64,000 nucleotides of DNA from DASQHL01 sp963843685 (GTDB taxonomy: Bacteria > Chloroflexota > Dehalococcoidia > DSTF01 > JACRBR01), in the NCBI GenBank assembly GCA_963843685.1, contig CAWJLO010000032.1, positions 5,050 to 69,049 on the forward strand. The letters are read 5' to 3'. Numbering within the stretch: the stretch's first letter is position 1; each line of letters begins with the position of its first letter. The position numbers and the translations under genes are program-made. Positions 15,207-24,861 of the stretch are shown one piece after another. A model generated the notes under the pieces. That model made no database searches, was not told the DNA's origin, and saw nothing but the letters and a program-made list of their open reading frames with translations.

Positions 15207-18200
15207 ATGCCCCCTGTCGAAATCGTAACCGGCGCCCTGCCGGAGCTTGAGGACGCGCTCGCGCACGCGGTGGCATCCGCCCGCCGCCGCGATCCGCTCG
15301 GCCCGGTCACCGTGCTCGTCGACAACGTGCTCCTGCGGCCCTACCTGAGCCGCGCCCTGGCCCTCCGCGGCGTCCCCCTCATCAACACGCACTTCCTCCG
15401 CCCGAACGAGCTGGCGGAGCAACTCGCCGGCCGCGACGAAAAGCCGCGCCTTACCCCGAACGCCGAACGGCTGCTGACGCGCGAGATCGCCCGTCAGGCG
15501 AACGGCTACTTCGCCGGCATCGCCGGCCGCGACGGCTTCGCCGAAGCGCTCGCCCGGCTCTTCCGCGAGATGGAACTCGGCGGCTTCACCCCCGTGAGCT
15601 TCGCCCGCGCCGTCGAGGCGGCGTCGACCGCGCGCCTGGTTGATGCCCCAAAGCTGCGCGACCTGGCGCAGCTCTTCGCCTGGTACGCCGAGCGCCGCAG
15701 CTCGCTCACAGCGCCCGGCGATCATTACGCCTCGGCCAGCGTTTCGTCGTTCGAAGGCCCGCTGCTCGTCTACGGCGTCTGGTCGCCCGCGGAGTTGCAG
15801 GCGAAGCTGATCGAAGCCATCGCCGCCGTCGCACCGGTCACCGTCTTCTTCGCGGCGACCGGGACAGCGATCGACGAAGCGCACGCGGCGTTTCGCGCGC
15901 GCCTCCTCGCTTCAGGCGCGGCAGAACGCCACTTGGAACCCGAACGTGAGGTCGCTCCGGCGGTGCGCGTGGCGCGGGCGCTCTTTCGCTCGCCGCGGGA
16001 GCCGCTCGAAGCGCACGACGCCGTCTCGCTCGCCAGCGCGCCGGACACCGTGCGCGAAGTCTGGGAGGCCGCGCGCGCGTGTCTCCGCTGGGCCGAAGAC
16101 GGCGTCCGCTTTCACGAGATGGCCGTCGTCTACCGCAACCGCGAGCCCTACCGCGCCCTCGTCGATGAAATCTTCTCTGAAGCCGGCATCGAGACGTATC
16201 TCCACGACGGCCGCCTGCTCGCCTCGCACCCGCTCGGCCGCCGGCTGCTGGCGCTGCTCGACCTCGCAGCCGACCCTGCCTTCGCGCGCGCGAAGGTGAT
16301 GGAGTTCCTCACCGAGACGCGGCTCGCCCGCGAGACGGTGGACAGGTACGGACGCGTGCGCCCGTCCGAATGGGAGACCTACACCCGCGACGCCGGCGTC
16401 GTCGACGATCCGGCTCAGTGGGATGAACGGCTGTCGCGGCTGGCGGGCGAGAAGCGCGAGACGTCGAAGATGGAGGGGTTCGAGTGGCAGGCCGGCGTCG
16501 CTGACCGCATCGATGTCCTGCGCCGGTTCGCCGCGGACTTCCACGCCGCGCTGACGTCGCGCCCCGAGGAAGGCACGTGGGACGAGCATCTGTCCTGGCT
16601 CGCCGGCCTCGCGAACGCATACGCGAGCGGCACTGAGCCGATCGTCGAGGCGCTGCAGGACCTCCGCACGCTCGACGTCGTCGCCCGCCGTGTGACGTTC
16701 GACGTGTTCTGCCGCGCCGTGCGCGACGACCTGGAATCCCGCGACGCCTCGCTCGTACTCGGCGAGCCTGTACGCCAGTTTGGCAAGCGTGGCGTCGCCG
16801 TCATCGACGCCACCTCGCTGCGCCACCTCCGGTTTCGCGCCGTCTACATGCTGGGCGCCGCCGAGCGCGCGTGGCCGCCGCCGTCCCGGCCGGACCCGCT
16901 GGTGCTCGAGCACGAGCGGGCCGCCATCAACTCCGCCGGCGTCGGCGCACTGCCGATGCGCACGGAGCCGGACGCCGAGGCATTGACCTTCTGGCTCGGC
17001 GTACAGGCCGCGGGCGAGCGGCTCGTCGTGTCCTACGCGCGCTCCGATTCCGGGGGCAGCGGCAAGCACCTGCCGTCCTACTTCTTCAGGGCCGTGGCCG
17101 AAGCGGTGGAGGGTCGCTCGCTCAAGCACGATGAGATTGATGCCGCCGCATGCGTCCGGAGGTACTCCGCCGGCAGGCTCGTGAGCGATGACCTCGGCGA
17201 TTCGCTCTCGTGCGCCGAGTACGACCGCGGCCTCGTGCGTGCCGGGAGTTCCGCGTCCGTCGCGGCGATTGAACGGTTGTCGCCCCAGTTCGCACGCGCA
17301 ATCGAGGCGCGGCGCGAGCGTTGGAGTTCGGCGCTCACGTCGTACGACGGCGTCATGACCACGCCGGAAGCGGCGGCGCTCGCACTGCGGCTGTCGCAGT
17401 TCAACGCCGGCGACCCCGTTTCGCCGACGCGCCTCGAGACCTACGCGACGTGCCCGTACCGCTATTTCCTCAAGCACCAGTTGAGGGTTGAGCCCGTGGA
17501 CGAGCCGGAGGCGATCGAGCGGATTGACGCGCTCGAACGCGGCAGCCTCATCCACGCCATCCTCGAACGCTTTCTGCGAGCCATCGGCCGCGAAGATCCG
17601 CCGTCCAGTGCGCGCCGCGAGGCTCACCTCGAGCGTCTGATCGAGATCGCGCGCGAGGAGGGCGCCGATCGCGAGCGCCGAGGCGTCACCGGCAGGCCGC
17701 TCGTCTGGGCGATGGACCAGAGGCAGATCAACGAGGATCTCGTGCGCTGGTACGACCACGAGGTCGCCGGCGCCGGCGACGGCCTGCTGCCCGGCGCGTT
17801 CGAAGTGAGCTTCGGCCCGGTCCGATACGGGCTCGGCACGTCGGACCAGACGATCTCCAGCGACGAGCCGCTCGTCCTTCGCGCTGGCGCCCGTGAGCTG
17901 AGGCTCCAGGGCCGCATCGATCGCGTCGACTGGGATGACGCCCGCACGCGCTTCCGCGTCATCGACTACAAGACCGGCAAGCCGCGCGACAAGACCGCCT
18001 TCGACCACGGCCAGGCCCTCCAGCTCCCCGTCTACCTGCAGGCGGCGGCTCGCCTGCTCGGCATGAGCCCGTCGGACGGCGAGGCTCAGTACTTCTACGT
18101 CAGCAGCCGCGGCGGCTTCAAGCGAAAGACGGTGAGTGGCGAGGAGCTCGAGTCCCGCGCTGCCGAGGGCGAGCGCGTGCTCGAGACGATCGCGGACGGT

Positions 18201-18362
18201 GTCGACGCCGGCATGTTCGCGCCGAACCCCGGCAAGGACAGGTACAACTGCAAGTGGTGCGACTACGCCGACGTCTGCGACGCCCGCATCGACACCGTCA
18301 TGCGGCGCAAGACGGACGACCCGCGCTTCGCCGCCTACCGCGCGCTGGAGGAGATCCCGTGA
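15207..18362 (+). CDS. addB: AddB-like exonuclease subunit with Fe-S-type cysteine cluster
   Basis: A 1051-residue partner of the helicase-nuclease encoded next. The N-terminal two thirds show UvrD-like architecture without a usable Walker A loop, as in AddB proteins. The C-terminal third is a PD-(D/E)xK nuclease (RLQGRIDRVDW, then VIDYKTGK near residue 919, QLPVYLQAA). Four cysteines are placed to hold the AddB iron-sulfur cluster: one in TCPYRYF near 749, then Cys1015, Cys1018 and Cys1024 in NCKWCDYADVC. AddAB resects double-strand breaks for RecA and recognises Chi-type sites. TATACT (15192-15197) nine bases before the ATG, without a ribosome site, suggests a leaderless transcript. addA overlaps its stop. 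Confidence 0.88.
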   Translation: MPPVEIVTGALPELEDALAHAVASARRRDPLGPVTVLVDNVLLRPYLSRALALRGVPLINTHFLRPNELAEQLAGRDEKPRLTPNAERLLTREIARQANGYFAGIAGRDGFAEALARLFREMELGGFTPVSFARAVEAASTARLVDAPKLRDLAQLFAWYAERRSSLTAPGDHYASASVSSFEGPLLVYGVWSPAELQAKLIEAIAAVAPVTVFFAATGTAIDEAHAAFRARLLASGAAERHLEPEREVAPAVRVARALFRSPREPLEAHDAVSLASAPDTVREVWEAARACLRWAEDGVRFHEMAVVYRNREPYRALVDEIFSEAGIETYLHDGRLLASHPLGRRLLALLDLAADPAFARAKVMEFLTETRLARETVDRYGRVRPSEWETYTRDAGVVDDPAQWDERLSRLAGEKRETSKMEGFEWQAGVADRIDVLRRFAADFHAALTSRPEEGTWDEHLSWLAGLANAYASGTEPIVEALQDLRTLDVVARRVTFDVFCRAVRDDLESRDASLVLGEPVRQFGKRGVAVIDATSLRHLRFRAVYMLGAAERAWPPPSRPDPLVLEHERAAINSAGVGALPMRTEPDAEALTFWLGVQAAGERLVVSYARSDSGGSGKHLPSYFFRAVAEAVEGRSLKHDEIDAAACVRRYSAGRLVSDDLGDSLSCAEYDRGLVRAGSSASVAAIERLSPQFARAIEARRERWSSALTSYDGVMTTPEAAALALRLSQFNAGDPVSPTRLETYATCPYRYFLKHQLRVEPVDEPEAIERIDALERGSLIHAILERFLRAIGREDPPSSARREAHLERLIEIAREEGADRERRGVTGRPLVWAMDQRQINEDLVRWYDHEVAGAGDGLLPGAFEVSFGPVRYGLGTSDQTISSDEPLVLRAGARELRLQGRIDRVDWDDARTRFRVIDYKTGKPRDKTAFDHGQALQLPVYLQAAARLLGMSPSDGEAQYFYVSSRGGFKRKTVSGEELESRAAEGERVLETIADGVDAGMFAPNPGKDRYNCKWCDYADVCDARIDTVMRRKTDDPRFAAYRALEEIP

Positions 18363-21300
18363 GCGCGCCGTTCGTCCCCTCCGACCAGGCCGTGCGAGAT
18401 GCCATCCGCGATCGTCTCGATGTCAATATGTGCGTCGAGGCCGGCGCCGGCACGGGCAAGACAACGGTGCTCGTCGACCGCATCGTGGAGATTCTGCGCA
18501 CCGGTTGGGCCGGCGTGCACGAGATCGCCGTCATCACGTTCACGGAGAAAGCCGCCGCCGAACTCGCGGCGCGCGTGCGGCAGGGGCTCGACGCCGCGCT
18601 GACATCCCCGGCCGACGATGCGGAGCGTGAGCGGCTGGAGGCGGCGGTGCGCGGGCTCAACCGCGCCCACATCGAGACGATCCACGCCTTCGCCGCCGGA
18701 CTCCTGCGCGAGCGGCCTGTGGAAGCCGGCCTCGACCCCGGCTTCAGCGTCATGGACGAGTTGCCCGCCCAGCTCGCGTTCGAAGCGGCGTACGGCGATT
18801 GGCTCAACGATGAGATGGCGCACGACCCGCCGCCGGCCGCCCTGATCGAGGCGCTGAACCTCGGCCTGGACTTCGCGCGCGTGCGTGAGGCCGCGGACGC
18901 GCTGCACCGCCACCGGGATCTGCTCCCGCTCCCCGCCTACCCCGATGAGCCCGTCGACGTCATCGAGCTGCTGGATCGCGTTCGAGCGCGGCTCGACCCT
19001 GTGCGCAGCTACGCTCCCAAGCCGGGGTTCTTGCACGATGCGGCGTACGTGGGTCTGCTGGAGGCGTGCGCAACACTGGACGAGCTCTTGCTGCTGGGCG
19101 ACCGGCCGGACTCCCTGCCGCGCGCTATTGCGACGTGGGACGTCCCGTCCTCCCACAAGGGCGCGCAGAGGAACTGGCGCGACGCCGACGACTGCCGGGC
19201 GGTAAAGGACGCGCTGAAGGAGACGGATCGCCTCGTCGGTGAGTGCACAGCCGCCATGCGGCGTAACGCCACCGCCCGGCTGCTTACGTGGCTCCAGGGG
19301 TTCGTCGACTACTATCGCCTGCGCCGCCAGGCGGACGGCGTCGCCGACTTCGAGGACCTGCTGATCTGGGCACGCGACCTCGTCCGCAACAACCGCAACG
19401 TGCGCCGCTACTTCCAGGCGAAGTTCCGCTGCATCCTCGTCGACGAGTTCCAGGACACGGACCCTCTCCAGGCCGAGACCATCGTCTTCCTTGCTGAAGC
19501 CGGCGCTGACGCCACGGACTGGCGAGACGCAACACTCCGCGCCGGCAGCCTCTTCGTCGTCGGCGATCCCAAGCAGTCCATCTACCGTTTTCGTCGCGCC
19601 GACATCGCCATGTACGACGCCGTGAAACGCGACGTCTTCGAGGAAGAGCCGCTGGAGATCGTGCAGAACTTCCGCTCGACTGGGCCCGTGATCGAGTGGA
19701 TCAATCGCACGTTCGCACCCCTCTTCGTCGAAGAGGAAGGCGTGCACCCTCGCTACATCGACCTCAGCGCGCGTCCCGATCTCGCATCATCAGGCGACGG
19801 CGTGGTCGTGGTGCGCGCGTCCGTGCCCGTCAAGGGCGAACTGATGACCTTCGCGCCTCGGCAGCGCCGCGTCGAGGCCGAGGCGCTCGCGTCGCTGATC
19901 CGCCGCGAGATCGATGCCGGCGCCTGGCTCGTACGCGACGGCTCCGGCACGGAGACGCGTCCAGCCCGCTATCGCGACGTCGCCGTGCTCGTCCCGACGC
20001 GCACCGAGCTGTTCCTCTACGAGGAGGCGCTCGCCCGCGCCGGCGTGCCGCACCGCCACGAAGGGGGCCGCTCATTCTTCCAGCGCCAGGAGGTTCGCGA
20101 GTTGGTCGCCGTCCTGCGCGCCATCGATGATCCGTCCGACGCGGTCGCCGCCGTCGCCGCGCTGCGCTCGTCGGCGTTCGGTTGCTCGGACGAGGATCTG
20201 CTGGCCTATCGCGCCGCTGGTTTCGCCTTCGACCACGAGCGCGTGCCGGATGGAGCGCCGGAGCCTGTCGCGTCGTCGCTGCGGGCCCTGCACGACTTCG
20301 CGGCGGATCGACACATCCGCCCCCTCCCCGAGCTCGTGCGCCGCGTGCTGGACGAGACGCATCTCGTGGAGTTCGCCATGCTCCAACCGCAGGGCGACCA
20401 GACCGCCGCCAACCTCCTCAAGATCATCGACCAGGCGCGCGCCTTCGCCGACGCATCCGGTGGCGGCCTGCGCGGCTTCGTGCGCTGGCTCAAGGAGAAC
20501 ATCGCCCGCCTGGCTGATGAGACCGACGCTTACATCAGTGAAGAGACAGACGATGTCGTGCGCATCGTCACCGTGCACGCCGCGAAGGGCCTCGAGTTCC
20601 CCATCGTCGTCTTCGCCAACCTCGCAACGAACCGCGTCGACCGCACCTCGGTGATCGCCGACCGCACCGGCGCCGGCCATCTTCACGTCAAGCTGGGCAG
20701 GCGCGAGGATCGCTTCCAGACACCCGGCTTCGAAGACTGCGCTGATCTCGAGCAGCACCACCGCATGGCCGAGGAGCGGCGCCTGCTCTACGTCGCCGCC
20801 ACCCGCGCGAAGGACCTGCTCGTGCTGCCCCTGTTCGTGCCGGAGGATCACGCGAAGCGCGATTGGATCCGCCACGAGCCGCGCTCTCTGCTCGACTGGC
20901 TGCTCTTCGCCGGCGCCGACGACAGCGCAGCCGACGTGATCGACGCAACGTCGTTGCCGCCGCTGGAGCAGGAGCCGCCAGTCTGGCGGCACGCGCCCAT
21001 CGCGTCTCCGGAGCCGGACGTCCGCGCTGTGATCGAGGCGCGCGAAGCGTGGATCGCCGCCGCCGACGCCCTGAAGGCCGACGCAGCGACGGCCGCCCGC
21101 GTCGTGACCGCCAGCGCCCTCAAGCCGGAATGGGAGCCGCCCTCCGCCTCCGCCGGCGACGTCCGCCGCGGCCGCGCCACCGAATTCGGCAGCGCCGTCC
21201 ACGCGCTCCTCGAGCGCATCGACCTCCGCCGCCCCGACGACATTCCCGCCCTCGCGGCGACCATCGCGCGCGAATTCGGCCTCTCCGGCCGCGAGAGCGA

Positions 21301-21724
21301 GATCGAGCGCTGCGCCCGCACCGTACTCGCGAGCGCGAGCATCGCACGCGCCCTCCGCTCGCCTCGGCTGCTGCGCGAGACCCCGTTCGCCGTGGCCCTC
21401 CCGGCAGCCGGCGAGCGCGGCGCCGCCGAAGGCCGCATCGATCTCCTGTTCGAGGAGGACGGTGAGATCGTCATCGTCGACTTCAAGACGGACGCCGTCA
21501 CCGGCGCCGAGATCGACGCGCGCGCCGAAATCTACCGCAACCAGGCGCTCGTCTACGCCTGGGCGGCGCGCGAGGCGACGGGCATGCCCGTGCGGGAGGT
21601 CATCTTCCTCTTCGCCCGCACCGGCGACGAGCACGTCATGACCGCCGATGCCGCGTTCATGGCCCAGGCCGATGACCTGATGCGCGGCGCCGCAGCGGCA
21701 CTGCTCGAGACCGCGGCAGGTTGA
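18359..21724 (+). CDS. addA: AddA-like helicase-nuclease
   Basis: A 1121-residue superfamily 1A helicase fused to a nuclease. Motif I EAGAGTGKTT is near residue 27, motif II LVDEFQDTD near 359, motif III GDPKQSIYRFRRAD follows, and motif VI YVAATRAKDLLVL is in place. The C-terminal nuclease carries IVIVDFKTDA near 1040 with QALVYAWA after it. It unwinds and degrades DNA ends with AddB in recombinational repair. The GTG start at 18359 overlaps the addB stop as GTGA, so the two are translationally coupled. Upstream in-frame codons would lie inside addB and are rejected. Confidence 0.92.
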   Translation: MSAPFVPSDQAVRDAIRDRLDVNMCVEAGAGTGKTTVLVDRIVEILRTGWAGVHEIAVITFTEKAAAELAARVRQGLDAALTSPADDAERERLEAAVRGLNRAHIETIHAFAAGLLRERPVEAGLDPGFSVMDELPAQLAFEAAYGDWLNDEMAHDPPPAALIEALNLGLDFARVREAADALHRHRDLLPLPAYPDEPVDVIELLDRVRARLDPVRSYAPKPGFLHDAAYVGLLEACATLDELLLLGDRPDSLPRAIATWDVPSSHKGAQRNWRDADDCRAVKDALKETDRLVGECTAAMRRNATARLLTWLQGFVDYYRLRRQADGVADFEDLLIWARDLVRNNRNVRRYFQAKFRCILVDEFQDTDPLQAETIVFLAEAGADATDWRDATLRAGSLFVVGDPKQSIYRFRRADIAMYDAVKRDVFEEEPLEIVQNFRSTGPVIEWINRTFAPLFVEEEGVHPRYIDLSARPDLASSGDGVVVVRASVPVKGELMTFAPRQRRVEAEALASLIRREIDAGAWLVRDGSGTETRPARYRDVAVLVPTRTELFLYEEALARAGVPHRHEGGRSFFQRQEVRELVAVLRAIDDPSDAVAAVAALRSSAFGCSDEDLLAYRAAGFAFDHERVPDGAPEPVASSLRALHDFAADRHIRPLPELVRRVLDETHLVEFAMLQPQGDQTAANLLKIIDQARAFADASGGGLRGFVRWLKENIARLADETDAYISEETDDVVRIVTVHAAKGLEFPIVVFANLATNRVDRTSVIADRTGAGHLHVKLGRREDRFQTPGFEDCADLEQHHRMAEERRLLYVAATRAKDLLVLPLFVPEDHAKRDWIRHEPRSLLDWLLFAGADDSAADVIDATSLPPLEQEPPVWRHAPIASPEPDVRAVIEAREAWIAAADALKADAATAARVVTASALKPEWEPPSASAGDVRRGRATEFGSAVHALLERIDLRRPDDIPALAATIAREFGLSGRESEIERCARTVLASASIARALRSPRLLRETPFAVALPAAGERGAAEGRIDLLFEEDGEIVIVDFKTDAVTGAEIDARAEIYRNQALVYAWAAREATGMPVREVIFLFARTGDEHVMTADAAFMAQADDLMRGAAAALLETAAG

Positions 21725-21779
21725 AGCGCGCCCGCTCGCAACGCGCTACGATCGCCGCACGAGAGGACGGAGGTGCGAC

Positions 21780-22340
21780 ATGGCGCGTGTACGGCTGAAC
21801 GAGACGGCGGACCTGCCGGAAGAGCACCGCTGGCTCTTCGAACGGATGGAGAAGCGCGGCTCGCTGCTCAACATCTTTCGCGCCTTCTCGCACAGCCCCG
21901 AAGCCCTGCGCCGCTTCATGAAGCTGGGCAGCTACTTCCTCGAAGACGGAAAGCTCGACCCGAAGCTGCGCGAGCTGGCCATACTCCGCGTCGGCTACCT
22001 CTGTCGCGCGCCGTACGAGTTCTCCCAGCACATCGCCTTCGGCCGCCGCGTCGGGCTCTCCGACAGCCAGATCCGCGGCATCGCCGATCCGAACGCCGGC
22101 CTCTTCGACCCGCGGGAGATGGCCGTCCTGGCCTACGCCGGCGAGATGACGGCGGACGCGCGCGTATCGGACGCCACCTACGCCGCGGTCGCCGCCTCGC
22201 TCAATGCGGAGGAGATCGTCGAGCTCACGCTGGTCACCGGCTACTACAACATGGTCTCCCGCGCCCTCAACACGCTTCAGGTAGACGTCGATGCCCCGGC
22301 TCAGCGCGACCTCGCGGCGCTGGAGCTGAAGCTTGACTGA
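21780..22340 (+). CDS. Carboxymuconolactone decarboxylase-family protein
   Basis: A 186-residue AhpD-like helical protein (PF02627). The conserved core is LDPKLRELAILRVGYLCRAPYEFSQHIAFGRRVGLS. The catalytic Cys-x-x-Cys of AhpD peroxidase-reductases is reduced to one cysteine (LCRAPYEFSQH), while the histidine is kept, as in many members of unproven function. A peroxidase role is therefore doubtful; 4-carboxymuconolactone decarboxylation or an unknown activity is possible. GGAGG seven bases before the ATG supports the start. It lies alone between addA and the amt operator. Confidence 0.84.
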   Translation: MARVRLNETADLPEEHRWLFERMEKRGSLLNIFRAFSHSPEALRRFMKLGSYFLEDGKLDPKLRELAILRVGYLCRAPYEFSQHIAFGRRVGLSDSQIRGIADPNAGLFDPREMAVLAYAGEMTADARVSDATYAAVAASLNAEEIVELTLVTGYYNMVSRALNTLQVDVDAPAQRDLAALELKLD

Positions 22341-22360
22341 CCCGCACGTCCCGGGCCAAG

Positions 22361-22398
22361 GAAACGGTCACGTAACATGCCTGTAACATAGCCGTCAT
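22361..22398 (+). promoter_or_regulatory. GlnR-like 11-base-phased operator upstream of amt-glnB
   Basis: Four pentamers recur every 11 bases: GAAAC (22361), GTAAC (22372), GTAAC (22383) and GTCAT (22394), each separated by six bases. This is the layout of the GlnR box known from actinobacteria (alternating GTNAC and GAAAC with six-base spacers), and amt-glnB is a classic GlnR target. No glnR gene lies in the window. Confidence 0.55.
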
Positions 22399-22439
22399 AT
22401 CCTCCCTGCACTGTTCGATGGAGTCTTGGGGAGGAGAAC

Positions 22440-23786
22440 ATGACGGACGCCGTACCGCTGTCCGCGGGCGATACATCGTGGGTTCTGGCCGCCTCGGCCC
22501 TGGTGCTCTTCATGACGCCTGGGCTTGCCTTCTTCTACGGGGGCTTCGTCCGTAACAAGAACGTGCTCGGGACCATCATGCAGAGCTTCATCGTGATGGG
22601 GCTCGTCGGCGTGCTCTGGGTCGTCATCGGCTACACGCTCGCGTTCGGCCCGGACGCCGGCGACTGGGGCCTCATCGGCAATCTCGACCACCTCGGGCTG
22701 AAGGACGTGGGCGCGCTGGGCAACTCCCAGGCCGGCCCGGGCATCCCCGCCGAAGCGTTCATGATCTTCCAGTGCATGTTCGCCATCATCACGCCCGCGC
22801 TGATCACCGGCGCCTTCGCCGAGCGCGCGAAATTCGGCCCCTTCCTCATCTTCATGGCGCTGTGGTCACTGCTCGTCTACGCACCCGTTGCGCACTGGGT
22901 GTTCGCCGCCGATGGCTGGATCGCGTCCGATATCAAAGGCGTCGACTTCGCCGGCGGCACCGCCATCCACGTGAACGCCGGCGCGGCTGCGCTGGCGGCG
23001 GCCCTCATCTTCGGGCGGCGCAAGGGGTTCAAGGAAGAGCCCATGGAGCCGCACGACGTGACGATGATCGTCCTCGGCGCGAGCATCCTCTGGTTCGGCT
23101 GGTTCGGGTTCAACGCAGGCAGCGCCGGAGCGGCGAACGCCGTCGCCGTCAACGCCTTCACCGTGACAAACACCGCCGCGGGGGCGGCCGCGCTCGCGTG
23201 GGTGATGATGAGCTGGTGGGTCTCGGGCAAGCCGAGCGTCGTCGGCGCGGCCGCTGGCGCCGTGGCCGGGCTCGTCGCCATCACGCCGGCCTCCGGCTAC
23301 GTCCAGCCGATGGAGGCGATCGCCATCGGCGCCACGGCTGGCACCGTGTGCTTCCTTGCGGTCCAGTGGCGCACGAAGAGCAACATCGATGACTCGCTCG
23401 ATGTCGTCGCCGTGCATGGTGTCGGTGGGCTCACCGGTGCGCTCCTCACCGGCGTGTTCTGCGTCGCCGCCGCCACGACCGGCGCGAACGCCCTCGGCGC
23501 GCAGGTCAACGGCCTCACGCACGGCGGCGGCTTCGACCAACTCTGGCGGCAGGCCGTCGGCATCGCCGTCGTCGCACCCTACTCCTTCGTGGTGACCTTC
23601 GCGATACTCAAGCTCCTCGACCTCACGATCGGTATCCGCGTGAGCGAGGAAGAAGAGGTGGCCGGGCTCGACGTCTCGCAGCACGGCGAGCGCGCCTACA
23701 TCTTCGGCGGCAGCGGACCGGTGCTGGGTATCCCCGAAGCGATCCCCATGCACACCACCGCGGCGGGCGTCGCGACCGGAAGCTGA
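22440..23786 (+). CDS. amt: Ammonium transporter Amt
   Basis: A 448-residue ammonium channel with about eleven transmembrane helices. Recognisable are WVLAASALVLFMTPGLAFFYGGFV (first helix and Amt signature), the pore His region DFAGGTAIHVNAGAAAL, FGWFGFNAGSA, and the second pore histidine in VVAVHGVGGLTG. The C-terminal tail, which contacts PII, is acidic (VSEEEEVAGLDVSQHGERAY). GGGGAGGAG precedes the ATG. glnB follows 52 bases later, the conserved amtB-PII arrangement in which the PII protein plugs the channel when nitrogen is plentiful. The phased operator upstream suggests nitrogen control. Confidence 0.96.
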   Translation: MTDAVPLSAGDTSWVLAASALVLFMTPGLAFFYGGFVRNKNVLGTIMQSFIVMGLVGVLWVVIGYTLAFGPDAGDWGLIGNLDHLGLKDVGALGNSQAGPGIPAEAFMIFQCMFAIITPALITGAFAERAKFGPFLIFMALWSLLVYAPVAHWVFAADGWIASDIKGVDFAGGTAIHVNAGAAALAAALIFGRRKGFKEEPMEPHDVTMIVLGASILWFGWFGFNAGSAGAANAVAVNAFTVTNTAAGAAALAWVMMSWWVSGKPSVVGAAAGAVAGLVAITPASGYVQPMEAIAIGATAGTVCFLAVQWRTKSNIDDSLDVVAVHGVGGLTGALLTGVFCVAAATTGANALGAQVNGLTHGGGFDQLWRQAVGIAVVAPYSFVVTFAILKLLDLTIGIRVSEEEEVAGLDVSQHGERAYIFGGSGPVLGIPEAIPMHTTAAGVATGS

Positions 23787-23838
23787 GCACCTGATGTCGG
23801 AGACGGGCGTGACCCGTTAGCCGGAGGATCGAGGACAG

Positions 23839-24180
23839 ATGAAGAAGATCGAAGCCATCATCCGGCCCGAAAAGCTGGACGACGTGAAGCACGCACTCGC
23901 CGAGAAGGGCTACATCGGCCTCAACATCGTCGGCGTCACCGGGCGCGGTGTCCAGAAGGGCATCGTCCACGGCGGCCGTGGCGGCCAGGCGTACTCCGTG
24001 GACATGCTCCCGAAGGTCAAGCTCGAGACGGTAGTGTCCGACAAGAGCGTGGACGACGTCGTCGAGACGATCCTCAACGCCGCGCGCACGGGGAACATCG
24101 GCGATGGCAAGATCTTCATCCTGCCCGTCGATGAGGCGATCCGCGTCCGCACTGGCGAGCGCGGCGAGGTCGCCGTGTAG
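23839..24180 (+). CDS. glnB: PII nitrogen regulatory protein (GlnB/GlnK family)
   Basis: A 113-residue trimeric signal protein that senses ATP/ADP and 2-oxoglutarate. The start MKKIEAIIRPEKLDDVKHAL and the end TGNIGDGKIFILPVDEAIRVRTGE (B- and C-loop) are standard. The T-loop is unusual: counting from E. coli GlnB, QKG is followed by IVHGGRGGQAYSVDMLPK, so Tyr46 is absent and the tyrosine equivalent to Tyr51 is displaced to position 52 by one inserted residue. Uridylylation at that tyrosine therefore cannot be assumed. Lying next to amt it acts functionally as GlnK. Confidence 0.95.
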   Translation: MKKIEAIIRPEKLDDVKHALAEKGYIGLNIVGVTGRGVQKGIVHGGRGGQAYSVDMLPKVKLETVVSDKSVDDVVETILNAARTGNIGDGKIFILPVDEAIRVRTGERGEVAV

Positions 24181-24212
24181 CCGCGGCGAACGGATCGTGC
24201 GGCGCCCCGTTG

Positions 24213-24861
24213 CTACTCGACGAAGCCGTGATGCACCGCGAACAGCGCTGCCTGCGTGCGGTCGGACAACTGCAGCTTCTGCAGGATGTTGCTGACATGC
24301 GTCTTCACGGTCTTTTCGGACAGCACCAGGTCGCGCGCGATCTCCTTGTTCGATCGGCCCCGGCCGATCAACCCCAGCACCTCCGTCTCGCGCACGGTCA
24401 GCCGCGCCGCGCCGCCTGATGCAGCCGGCACCGCCGTCCGTCACCTGCGCCATCAGACGCCGCGCCACGTCCGGGTGCAGAAGCGACTCGCCCGCGTTGG
24501 CAAGGCGGATCGCGCGTGCCAGCTCCTGCGGCGACACGTCCTTCATCAGGTAGCCGGTCGCGCCCGCGCGGATCGCCGGAAAGAGTTTGCTGTCGTCGGA
24601 GAAGCTCGTCAGGACGATGATCCGCGCGCCGGAATCGGCCGCACGGATCCGCCTGATCGCTTCGATGCCGTCCGCGTGCGGCATCACGATGTCCATCAGG
24701 ATCACGTCCGGCTTGAGCCGCGCCGCGCTCGTCACCGCCTCGTCGCCGTCGGACGCCTGCCCCGCGATCTCGATGTCGTCCTGCAACCCCAGGAACGCCG
24801 TCAGGCCCTCGCGCACGACCGCGTGATCGTCGCAGATCAGCACGCGGATCTTCTCACCCAC
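24213..24861 (-). pseudogene. NarL/LuxR-family response regulator (frameshifted as sequenced)
   Basis: The receiver domain (residues 1-125) is complete: acidic pocket DDH at 11-13, phosphoacceptor Asp57 in LMDIVMP, the T/S in VLTSFSDD and the Lys in YLMKDVS. The DNA-binding part (RLTVRETEVLGLIGRGRSNKEIARDL, VLSEKTVKTHVSNILQKL) is also complete but in another frame. One extra G near 24431-24434 explains it: with it removed the linker reads VTDGVPAASGG. The gene overlaps the sensor kinase gene by eight bases, so the pair forms a two-component system. Its target genes are unknown. Confidence 0.86.

Noticed and set aside
15207..21724. addBA considered as part of an anti-phage defence island
   Set aside because: AddAB is a housekeeping repair complex; no restriction, CRISPR, toxin or other defence gene is adjacent.
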